A DNA stretch of 64,000 bases from Pseudomonas sp. SST3 (lineage in GTDB: Bacteria > Pseudomonadota > Gammaproteobacteria > Pseudomonadales > Pseudomonadaceae): assembly GCF_003325755.1 (NCBI RefSeq), contig NZ_QORI02000021.1:7812-71811 (forward strand), read 5' to 3'. Under the pieces are notes generated by a model. It was given only the letters and a program-made list of their open reading frames with translations. It ran no database searches and was not told the DNA's origin. The position numbers and the translations under genes were made by a program. Shown here in pieces: positions 57,931 through 63,518 of this stretch; within the stretch, counting starts at the first letter, position 1, and every line of letters begins with the position of its first letter.

Positions 57931-58070
57931 GGTGTATAACTCCTTTATACATTCATCCTTCCTCGGAACCGCCCAGACTAGACAAGGAGATCGAAGATGA
58001 CAAGGAATGTTATACACCACGCCCGCTCGGCGTCTTATACACCACTTGGTGTCTAATTATAGTTATGAGC
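57931..58070. promoter_or_regulatory. attI: intI upstream region and attI site
   Basis: The attI crossover is between G58062 and T58063 (GTTATGAGC), fixed by the complementary GCTCATAAC in the first attC. TTATACACCAC occurs at 58010-58020 and 58035-58045, 25 bases apart, and GTTATACACC recurs inverted at 57931-57940 directly against the intI start. A palindrome ACACCA-CT-TGGTGT spans 58039-58052. The repeats may be integrase-binding sites or operators for the intI promoter. TATAGT at 58058-58063 is a possible -10 reading into the cassettes, with a poor -35. Confidence 0.8.
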
Positions 58071-58077
58071 CAACAGC

Positions 58078-58377
58078 ATGGACACGCATAGCTATCTGGA
58101 AATACTCGTTAACGACAGGCTCGACGGCGATAAGAGCCGAGTTGTCGAGCTTTTTGATGACGATGAGGTTTATCTAAACCTTGTAGTTCTAGATGTGGCT
58201 GGTGGCTGGCTAAACTACAAGAATAATCTCAATGATGGCTGGCATCTTATAGAACACCTCGGGTTCTATGACGTTTACTATCAAGAGCGGGGAGCTATCC
58301 TAGAGCGCAGCAGGTTTGAAAAGCTCAAAGAAGCAGCAGCGTTTTTCTACACGGAATCGGGGTATGTTAGCTCATAA
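58078..58377 (+). CDS. Cassette 1 protein, unknown
   Basis: A 99-residue acidic soluble protein. It starts at the first ATG, 15 bases inside the cassette, and its TAA lies in the left core of attC 1. Visible features: an Asp-rich stretch (VNDRLDGDKSRVVELFDDDEVYLNLVV) and an aromatic-rich C-terminus (HLGFYDVYYQERG). No family recognised; the size and acidity would suit an immunity or antitoxin-like protein, but nothing proves it. Closest to attI, so probably the best expressed cassette. Confidence 0.8.
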   Translation: MDTHSYLEILVNDRLDGDKSRVVELFDDDEVYLNLVVLDVAGGWLNYKNNLNDGWHLIEHLGFYDVYYQERGAILERSRFEKLKEAAAFFYTESGYVSS

Positions 58378-58447
58378 CAAGTCGCTCAAATCGCTCACTT
58401 CGTTCGCTGGGACGGCGTGCCGCCGCCCTTTAGCTTAATCGTTAGGC
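58372..58447 (+). repeat. attC1: attC site of cassette 1
   Basis: 76 bases from core TCATAAC to core GTTAGGC. The inner stem is GGCGTGCC-type rather than the common GGGCTAAAGCCC, and the right arm carries TTAGCTTAATC. It shares AAGTCGCTCAAA and the CACTTCGTTCGCTGG inner arm with attC 9, so these two form a sub-group. Confidence 0.92.
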
Positions 58448-58450
58448 TTT

Positions 58451-58785
58451 ATGAAAATTCATTTCTCGCTCTAGTTATACTTGGACTAATTGCCACAAGC
58501 ACGACCATCAATGCTTCAGAACCAATGTGTTCACAAGATGCCATTATTCAGGCCAAAAAGCTTCTCACCTTCCACTTCGGTGAAGATGATCGAATAGAAA
58601 TTGACTCGATTTCTAGCGAACTTCCTTCTGTCCGAAATCCGGCCAACAAACAACAAAGGTTTCAAGTTTTAGAGGTGGGCGGTCAAATATATAGAACGCA
58701 ATATAGAATGCGCTTTATTTATTACCATCTTGAAAGCAGCTGCCTGTTGATGGGACAGGAAATATTGCAACTAGCAAACATATGA
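58451..58785 (+). pseudogene. Cassette 2: frameshifted copy of the cassette 11 gene
   Basis: Almost identical to the intact gene at 62740-63075, but the run of five A after the ATG is four A here, so the ATG frame stops after seven codons (MKIHFSL). The remaining frame is open to 58785 and could only be translated from an upstream GTG at 58417 inside attC 1, giving a 122-residue product without the normal start of the signal peptide. Other differences from the intact copy are Arg for Lys in KQQRFQVL and Asn for Asp near the end (LQLANI). Confidence 0.85.
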
Positions 58786-58790
58786 GTTCA

Positions 58791-58866
58791 GCCTAACAAG
58801 TGGTTCAAACCGTTCGCTCCGCTCACTGGGACGGGCTAAAGCCCGCCCCTTAACCAAACGTTAGGG
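58791..58866 (+). repeat. attC2: attC site of cassette 2
   Basis: 76 bases, cores GCCTAAC and GTTAGGG, with the common arms GGTTCAAACCGTTCGCTCC and GGGACGGGCTAAAGCCCGCC. Same sequence as attC 11. Confidence 0.95.
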
Positions 58867-58871
58867 TTCCC

Positions 58872-59138
58872 ATGTCGCAATTCGCAAACCTAGCCACCGA
58901 GCTTAAATCTGCCGGAATCCGCATGGGGCAAATCCGCATCAACGAAACACCCCAAGACTGTTGCTTTTGCATTCTCAACTATGGCGATGAGATCGAGTGC
59001 TTCTACTTTGAGCGTGGTGGAAAATTCGACCTGGTGTCTTTCGCTTCGCAACCCGAGGCAATTGAGCACTTTAAGAATTGGGTACTATCCAATAAAACGC
59101 TATATGCAACCTGGGGAGGCACTGTTGGACTACCCTAA
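58872..59138 (+). CDS. Cassette 3 protein, unknown
   Basis: An 88-residue soluble protein starting 11 bases into the cassette and ending in attC 3. It has a Cys cluster (PQDCCFCIL) and an alternating beta-type pattern (DEIECFYFERGGKFDLVSFASQPEAIEHFKNWVL). No family recognised. Codon use is more AT-rich than the chromosome. Confidence 0.8.
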   Translation: MSQFANLATELKSAGIRMGQIRINETPQDCCFCILNYGDEIECFYFERGGKFDLVSFASQPEAIEHFKNWVLSNKTLYATWGGTVGLP

Positions 59139-59208
59139 CAATAGGTTCAAACCGTTCGCTCCGCTCACTGGGACGGGCTAAAGCCCGCCCCTTAACCAAA
59201 CGTTAGGC
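59133..59208 (+). repeat. attC3: attC site of cassette 3
   Basis: 76 bases, cores CCCTAAC and GTTAGGC, common family with AATAGGTTCAAACCG on the left arm. Confidence 0.95.
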
Positions 59209-59236
59209 GTCATTTTCTTTTAAGGCTCGTGCATAC

Positions 59237-59449
59237 ATGGAAGTTTGTTTCGCCGCCGCCCGTTTCTCTTTCAATACGTATCCGTCGCATTGCCCGCTAG
59301 CGCGTCGTTTTTGCGCGCTCTGGCTCCGAGTCCGGCTACCAGAAGCATGCAGCGGTGTGAATCAGTCAGCACGTATTGGTTTGAACGTTCAAATCCACTC
59401 AGCCATTTGCGGTATCAGCCAGCGAGGCCCGCTATGCTCCGCTGCCTAA
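59237..59449 (+). CDS. Cassette 4: doubtful 70-residue ORF
   Basis: The only ORF of cassette 4 that ends in its attC (MEVCFAAARFSFNTYPSHCP...). It has no signal peptide, no recognisable domain, no good ribosome site, and an Arg/Cys/Ala composition like out-of-frame translation. The cassette body is GC-richer than its neighbours and may be non-coding or carry a regulatory or RNA function. Confidence 0.3.
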   Translation: MEVCFAAARFSFNTYPSHCPLARRFCALWLRVRLPEACSGVNQSARIGLNVQIHSAICGISQRGPLCSAA

Positions 59450-59516
59450 CAAGCGGTTCAAGCCGCTCACTCCCGCTGGGACGGGCTAAAGCCCGCCCCT
59501 TAACCAAACGTTAGAT
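59444..59516 (+). repeat. attC4: attC site of cassette 4
   Basis: 73 bases, cores GCCTAAC and GTTAGAT. The middle is shorter than in the other sites (AAGCGGTTCAAGCCGCTCAC), the inner stem is the common type. Confidence 0.93.
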
Positions 59517-59540
59517 CCTTCAATAAACAAAGAGAGAACT

Positions 59541-59879
59541 ATGCGCAACGTGACAATAAAAGAGCTTAATTTCAAAGAAAGGCTGATAATTTTGTGGGGT
59601 TTCTTTTGGCGAGCACTCACAGTAGGCGTGGCATCCGGACTTGCAGGCGCCATATTGGGAGCACTGTTTGGGTTCGTCGTAGGGCTAATCGTAGCCTTGT
59701 CCGGAGGGAGCAAAGAAACAATAGAAAGCATTGCAGGTGTTGGCGGCGCAGTTCTCGGTCTAGTATCTGGAATATTTTTCTTTTATATCTATATCTGCTG
59801 GCTCCTCAAAGCAAAATTTGGAAAATACAAACTAGCCCTGTTGGAAAACCAACAAGAGCAACATCCTGCTTCGGTGTAG
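59541..59879 (+). CDS. Cassette 5 membrane protein, unknown
   Basis: A 112-residue protein with a basic N-terminus (MRNVTIKELNFKERLIILW) and two glycine-rich membrane segments (AGAILGALFGFVVGLIVALSGG, about 39-60, and GAVLGLVSGIFFFYIYICWLL, about 69-89), then a charged tail. ATG 59541 has an AAAGAGAG ribosome site. Helical hairpin proteins of this size can be transporters' small subunits, holins or toxins; no assignment is justified. Confidence 0.8.
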   Translation: MRNVTIKELNFKERLIILWGFFWRALTVGVASGLAGAILGALFGFVVGLIVALSGGSKETIESIAGVGGAVLGLVSGIFFFYIYICWLLKAKFGKYKLALLENQQEQHPASV

Positions 59880-59882
59880 GGC

Positions 59883-59960
59883 ATCTAACAAGTGGTTCAA
59901 GGCCGTTCGCTTCGCTCACTCGGGACGGGCTAAAGCCCGCCCCTTAACCAAACGTTAGAG
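59883..59960 (+). repeat. attC5: attC site of cassette 5
   Basis: 78 bases, cores ATCTAAC and GTTAGAG, common family with two extra bases paired across the outer arms (AAGGCCG and CACTCGG). Confidence 0.94.
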
Positions 59961-59971
59961 GTTATCGTCCG

Positions 59972-60283
59972 ATGCCGTGCGAGAAGTGCGCCGACCTTTG
60001 TGTTCGCTACCCAATTCGGCAGCCAAATGACTTGCTTAAAGCAATTAAAATCGCCAAGCAAAACGTGGAAGACGGCACAATCATCGAACTGCCAGACCTT
60101 GATTCTATAAATCAAAATTCATTTGAAGCTGTTGCATCAGGCGAAGCATGGGGCGACATTGTTGAATACAATTTTTGTTGTTCAAATTGCAGCGAGCGCT
60201 TTTCCCTACACGCCGAGACATATCACGGTAGCGGCGGTTATTGGGAGCCAAAGAATAAGTCATCCGTGCGCGAGAACCTCTAA
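59972..60283 (+). CDS. Cassette 6 protein with Cys pairs (possible zinc ribbon)
   Basis: A 103-residue soluble protein. MPCEKCADLC at the N-terminus and FCCSNCSERF near residue 70 give two CxxC pairs, as in a split zinc ribbon. Between them is an acidic helix-rich part (LLKAIKIAKQNVEDGTIIELPDLDSI). It ends in attC 6. No family assigned. Confidence 0.8.
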   Translation: MPCEKCADLCVRYPIRQPNDLLKAIKIAKQNVEDGTIIELPDLDSINQNSFEAVASGEAWGDIVEYNFCCSNCSERFSLHAETYHGSGGYWEPKNKSSVRENL

Positions 60284-60353
60284 CTGTTGGTTCAAATCGT
60301 TCGCTTCGCTCACTGGGACGGGCTAAAGCCCGCCCCTTAACCAAACGTTAGTG
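60278..60353 (+). repeat. attC6: attC site of cassette 6
   Basis: 76 bases, cores CTCTAAC and GTTAGTG; left arm TGTTGGTTCAAATCG, common inner stem. Confidence 0.94.
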
Positions 60354-60369
60354 TTGCAAGGAAGCCCAA

Positions 60370-60975
60370 GTGAGCCCTTCAAAACGAGAAGCTCTATACA
60401 AAAGCATACGCTTCGAGATAATCCGGGCAAAACTTGCCTTCGACAACTTCTTCAAAATTGCCGGCACAATAATTACTGAAACAATACCGGAAGATAATCC
60501 ACACATCCAAATATTGGCATTCGACAGTTATTCTAGGTGGTGCGGCCATTTGTATGAGTGCCTTCTAGCACTTCAAATCGTATCGAATGAAAGCTCAATT
60601 AATGAAAAATCATTTGGTGCTGAAATTGACAAGCACATTCAATTTGAGGCTGAAAAAGCAATAAACAGAAGGTTGTCTTTACTCAGGAGCGGCAAAGATG
60701 AATTTTCGCATTTCACAGATTTTGAGCTAAGTACAACATTTGCAAAAGACTTACGAACAGTAAGGAATAAGTGCTCATTCCATTGCTCGCTAAACCGGGT
60801 AACAAGTTCTCTTTTGCAGAACTTCATCAATAACCATCATGAAGTAGCATATGCCCTTTACGAAGATACTTATGGATGGTTTGGCGGCCTCGAAACAGAA
60901 GCAAAGATGGACATAGGGGAAATCACAAATTTCTTCAAAATTGCAAAACTGAAAATTCTTGCAGTGCAACACTAA
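60370..60975 (+). CDS. Cassette 7 protein with HEPN-like RNKCSFH motif
   Basis: A 201-residue helical soluble protein, GTG start at 60370 behind AAGGAAG, ending in attC 7. Near residue 132 the sequence DLRTVRNKCSFHCSLNRV contains R-N-X4-H, matching the R-X4-6-H catalytic motif of HEPN ribonucleases, in a helix context like theirs. The rest is charged alpha-helix (SKREALYKSIRFEIIRAKLAFDNFFKIAG). A toxin or defence nuclease is possible; this is inference from one motif. No partner gene is visible. Confidence 0.8.
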   Translation: MSPSKREALYKSIRFEIIRAKLAFDNFFKIAGTIITETIPEDNPHIQILAFDSYSRWCGHLYECLLALQIVSNESSINEKSFGAEIDKHIQFEAEKAINRRLSLLRSGKDEFSHFTDFELSTTFAKDLRTVRNKCSFHCSLNRVTSSLLQNFINNHHEVAYALYEDTYGWFGGLETEAKMDIGEITNFFKIAKLKILAVQH

Positions 60976-61046
60976 CAAATGGTTCAAACCGTTCGCTTCG
61001 CTCACTGGGACGGGCTAAAGCCCGCCCCTTAACCAAAACGTTATGT
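60970..61046 (+). repeat. attC7: attC site of cassette 7
   Basis: 77 bases, cores CACTAAC and GTTATGT; common family with one extra A in AACCAAAACG on the right arm. Confidence 0.94.
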
Positions 61047-61085
61047 TCACTCCCTCGCCAACTGCGAAGCAACCAGAGAGCAAGA

Positions 61086-61460
61086 ATGGAATTAAGCATA
61101 GCGGTTGATGTTCTCATATTCCTCGGCGGCTTGTTTATAGGCAACAGGCTAACGCTAGCAAATGAACGCAGGAAAGAGTTCAACGAGGTCGCAGAGCCTC
61201 TATTCAAATCTCTCGAACTCCAGCGCCGAACTCTAGAGGAAGGGAGCTTTCCAATTAATGTCTTAAGTGAAAACGACTTCATAGAAGCTCAACGAAGAAT
61301 CAAATTCAATCAGCGACGCGGCTTTACCACAAAAATCACTGAATATGTTCTAGCTCAAAACCAATGCGGTGAATATCGAGAAGGTATCTACAAACTCGAA
61401 AACCCAGAGATACTCATCTCTAGAATCGAGGAGCTCACAAAATATCTTTCGCACAAGTAA
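61086..61460 (+). CDS. Cassette 8 membrane-anchored protein, unknown
   Basis: A 124-residue protein with one N-terminal membrane helix (LSIAVDVLIFLGGLFIGNRL, about 3-22) and a cytoplasmic charged helical domain (NERRKEFNEVAEPLFKSLELQRRTLEE... FNQRRGFTTKITEYVLAQNQ). ATG 61086 has AGAGAGCAAG upstream; it ends just before attC 8. No family recognised. Confidence 0.8.
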   Translation: MELSIAVDVLIFLGGLFIGNRLTLANERRKEFNEVAEPLFKSLELQRRTLEEGSFPINVLSENDFIEAQRRIKFNQRRGFTTKITEYVLAQNQCGEYREGIYKLENPEILISRIEELTKYLSHK

Positions 61461-61537
61461 ACATAACAATTGGTTCAAGTCGCTCGCTTCGCTCACTCGG
61501 GACCGGCTAAAGCCGGCCCCTTAACCAAACGTTATGC
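61461..61537 (+). repeat. attC8: attC site of cassette 8
   Basis: 77 bases, cores ACATAAC and GTTATGC. The inner stem reads ACCGGCTAAAGCCGG where most sites read ACGGGCTAAAGCCCG: both strands of the stem changed so that pairing is kept. Confidence 0.94.
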
Positions 61538-61561
61538 AAAGCGCTCAAGGACATATCAACA

Positions 61562-62071
61562 TTGAGAGAAAGTATTTTTAAAAATGTGTTCTTCTGGGGT
61601 GATACAGAAACATCCGCATTGAAATGGCTCGCAATGTTACCTCTAGAGCTATACGTGGGGGAGCACCTTATTGAAATGCTATCAAATACAGCGTCATACA
61701 ATCACGAAACACGCGAGCCTAAGATAGGGAGCGAGACAAACGGTTGGCGCAAGCCTCTTGCGGAGTTCATTCCAGCCACCCTTTTCAACAAGTCATTCCA
61801 AAACAAAATAATCGAACTGCTTAGAGAGAAATATCTAAAACACTACAACCTAATAAAGCAGAGTGAACCGTACTCAGAAGACGCGCCTGAACGCTTCGAA
61901 CTTAATCACGGAAAACTCTATTTACTTACCGAGTTAAAGCTTGCATATAACACAATCTGGGTATTGCTCAATTTTACAATAGACCTGGCGGTGTATTTCA
62001 TTACAAAAGACCTAACAATGACACTACTTGCCGGTGCCATAGTCGAATTTATACGCAGACTCAAGTTATGA
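61562..62071 (+). CDS. Cassette 9 protein, unknown
   Basis: A 169-residue protein, most likely from TTG 61562 (AAGGA ten bases upstream); no in-frame ATG gives the full length. An Arg/Lys-rich helical middle (FQNKIIELLREKYLKHYNLIKQ) precedes a hydrophobic C-terminal part (TIWVLLNFTIDLAVYFITKDLTMTLLAGAIVEFIRRL) that could insert in the membrane. No family recognised. Ends four bases before attC 9. Confidence 0.7.
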   Translation: MRESIFKNVFFWGDTETSALKWLAMLPLELYVGEHLIEMLSNTASYNHETREPKIGSETNGWRKPLAEFIPATLFNKSFQNKIIELLREKYLKHYNLIKQSEPYSEDAPERFELNHGKLYLLTELKLAYNTIWVLLNFTIDLAVYFITKDLTMTLLAGAIVEFIRRLKL

Positions 62072-62074
62072 AGA

Positions 62075-62150
62075 GCATAACAAGTCGCTCAAACCGCTCA
62101 CTTCGTTCGCTGGGACGGGCTAAAGCCCGCCCCTTAGCTTAACGTTAGGT
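62075..62150 (+). repeat. attC9: attC site of cassette 9
   Basis: 76 bases, cores GCATAAC and GTTAGGT. Arms AAGTCGCTCAAACCGCTC and the right arm TTAGCTTAAC are shared with attC 1, the inner stem with the common group. Confidence 0.94.
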
Positions 62151-62157
62151 TGTCCTT

Positions 62158-62667
62158 ATGAGAGATGTGCTAAATCAGATAAGAGCGGCGAATGAGGCCG
62201 GTTTGTACTACGTCGCATTGTTTTCTGCGCTGGCTATTCCCGATATTTGTGGCGCACTTGAGTCACAGGACGGAACCGCAAATGGTCAAAGATACCGGGC
62301 ATGGTTTGATCGCTGGGTAGCGCCTAAATATTCCTTCTTCGGCGGCACCTCACTTTCGGGAGAGGTCTGTTACTACTATCGCTGCGCGGCCCTGCATCAG
62401 GGGCGAGCCGCTCACCCAAAAATGCAGTACAGCCGAATCATCTTTGTTGAGCCTGGGAATCACGGGATCATGATGCACAACAATGTCATGAATGATGCAT
62501 TGAACATTGACGTGAGGAGATTCTGCGAGGACGTCATTTCGAGTTGTGAAGATTGGCTAGTTGCCGTTGCAGCAAACCCTGCCGTTCAACAGAATCTGGC
62601 GAGTAGCATGCAGCGATATCCGCGGGGTCTTGCACCTTACATCGTAGGAATTCCCGTTATCGCGTAG
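62158..62667 (+). CDS. Cassette 10 protein with HEPN-like RCAALH motif
   Basis: A 169-residue soluble protein, ATG 62158. The core CYYYRCAALHQGRAAH contains R-X4-H followed by Q-G, like the RN-x-L-x-H-x-G active site of HEPN-domain proteins; it lies after helices with FSALAIPDICGALES. The second half is mixed alpha/beta (RIIFVEPGNHGIMMHNNVM). Base composition is closer to the chromosome than that of other cassettes and its attC is of a different type, suggesting another source. The function is unknown; an RNase or defence role is inference. Confidence 0.8.
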   Translation: MRDVLNQIRAANEAGLYYVALFSALAIPDICGALESQDGTANGQRYRAWFDRWVAPKYSFFGGTSLSGEVCYYYRCAALHQGRAAHPKMQYSRIIFVEPGNHGIMMHNNVMNDALNIDVRRFCEDVISSCEDWLVAVAANPAVQQNLASSMQRYPRGLAPYIVGIPVIA

Positions 62668-62672
62668 GAGCA

Positions 62673-62736
62673 ACCTAACCATTCGCTGCAGGCGCGACGG
62701 CCCTGGCGGGCCGCGGCCTGAGCTCAAACGTTAGGC
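62673..62736 (+). repeat. attC10: attC site of cassette 10 (atypical)
   Basis: 64 bases, cores ACCTAAC and GTTAGGC, matching the cassette's own start (GTTAGGTTG). The body (CATTCGCTGCAGGCGC... GCGGCCTGAGCTCAAACG) has little similarity to the other ten sites and is 9-14 bases shorter. Confidence 0.88.
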
Positions 62737-62739
62737 TTT

Positions 62740-63075
62740 ATGAAAAATTCATTTCTCGCTCTAGTTATACTTGGACTAATTGCCACAAGCACGACCATCA
62801 ATGCTTCAGAACCAATGTGTTCACAAGATGCCATTATTCAGGCCAAAAAGCTTCTCACCTTCCACTTCGGTGAAGATGATCGAATAGAAATTGACTCGAT
62901 TTCTAGCGAACTTCCTTCTGTCCGAAATCCGGCCAACAAACAACAAAAGTTTCAAGTTTTAGAGGTGGGCGGTCAAATATATAGAACGCAATATAGAATG
63001 CGCTTTATTTATTACCATCTTGAAAGCAGCTGCCTGTTGATGGGACAGGAAATATTGCAACTAGCAGACATATGA
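62740..63075 (+). CDS. Cassette 11 secreted protein (intact copy of cassette 2)
   Basis: A 111-residue protein with a signal peptide (MKNSFLALVILGLIATSTTINAS) and a mature part of about 88 residues with two Cys (PMCSQDAII and ESSCLLMGQ), probably a disulfide. ATG 62740 follows the cassette start by nine bases. No family recognised; periplasmic location is inferred. Near-identical to the frameshifted copy in cassette 2. Confidence 0.85.
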   Translation: MKNSFLALVILGLIATSTTINASEPMCSQDAIIQAKKLLTFHFGEDDRIEIDSISSELPSVRNPANKQQKFQVLEVGGQIYRTQYRMRFIYYHLESSCLLMGQEILQLADI

Positions 63076-63080
63076 GTTCA

Positions 63081-63156
63081 GCCTAACAAGTGGTTCAAAC
63101 CGTTCGCTCCGCTCACTGGGACGGGCTAAAGCCCGCCCCTTAACCAAACGTTAGGG
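63081..63156 (+). repeat. attC11: attC site of cassette 11
   Basis: 76 bases, cores GCCTAAC and GTTAGGG, same sequence as attC 2. Confidence 0.95.
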
Positions 63157-63169
63157 TATCAATCAAGCA

Positions 63170-63518
63170 ATGGACCTCAATGACCTTGCAATAAACTACT
63201 ATCACGACTCCCTTGCTCTCGCTCAAAAGGCGATGATTTCTGGGATTACCGTGTCAGGTATTGCATATCTGGTTGCCATTATCGGCATAGGTAAAGCCTC
63301 CTATACCATCCCCTTTATTGGTATCGAAGTTGAATCCTTGAACTATTTTTCAATTTCACTTTTGTGCTTGTATTTTGCATGCGGCATGTTGTGCTTGCAC
63401 GGCATGAATAAAGCACTCTACAACTGGCAACTAATTTCTGATCATGAGCTTTCCGCACGTCTTCTTCATACGCCAAACATATTAATGTCGGCGGTTGCAG
63501 GAGCTGAGCGCAACACGG
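63170..63518 (+). pseudogene. Cassette 12 membrane protein, 3' end cut by IS30
   Basis: ATG 63170 begins a protein with two to three membrane segments (ISGITVSGIAYLVAIIGIG and YFSISLLCLYFACGMLCLHG), preceded by an amphipathic N-terminus (MDLNDLAINYYHDSLALAQKAM). After about residue 115 (LMSAVAGAERN) the frame enters the IS30-family element and stops at 63571 in foreign sequence. No attC follows in the window, so the cassette's 3' part is displaced or lost. The exact junction is uncertain within about 63495-63521. Confidence 0.75.

Larger units (their letters stand above)
56965..63518. mobile_element. Chromosomal integron: intI, attI and twelve gene cassettes
   Basis: intI on the minus strand, an attI crossover at 58062/58063, then eleven complete cassettes, each ending in an attC site with the 7-bp cores RYYYAAC and GTTRRRY. 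At every cassette the bases after the left crossover are the reverse complement of the left core of its own attC (for example GTTATGAGC and GCTCATAAC in cassette 1), which proves the boundaries. Cassettes: 1 58063-58441, 2 58442-58860, 3 58861-59202, 4 59203-59510, 5 59511-59954, 6 59955-60347, 7 60348-61040, 8 61041-61531, 9 61532-62144, 10 62145-62730, 11 62731-63150, 12 63151 to an IS30 element. Most attC sites are one family, as in species-resident Pseudomonas integrons. Confidence 0.95.

Noticed and set aside
60876..61085. Extension of the cassette 8 ORF back through attC 7 into cassette 7
   Set aside because: The frame crosses attC and overlaps the cassette 7 gene; ATG 61086 with its own ribosome site is the sensible start.
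58372..63156. Regularly repeated 76-bp sequences taken as a possible CRISPR array
   Set aside because: The spacing is 300-700 bases with genes between, and each repeat is an imperfect palindrome bounded by RYYYAAC and GTTRRRY: these are attC sites.
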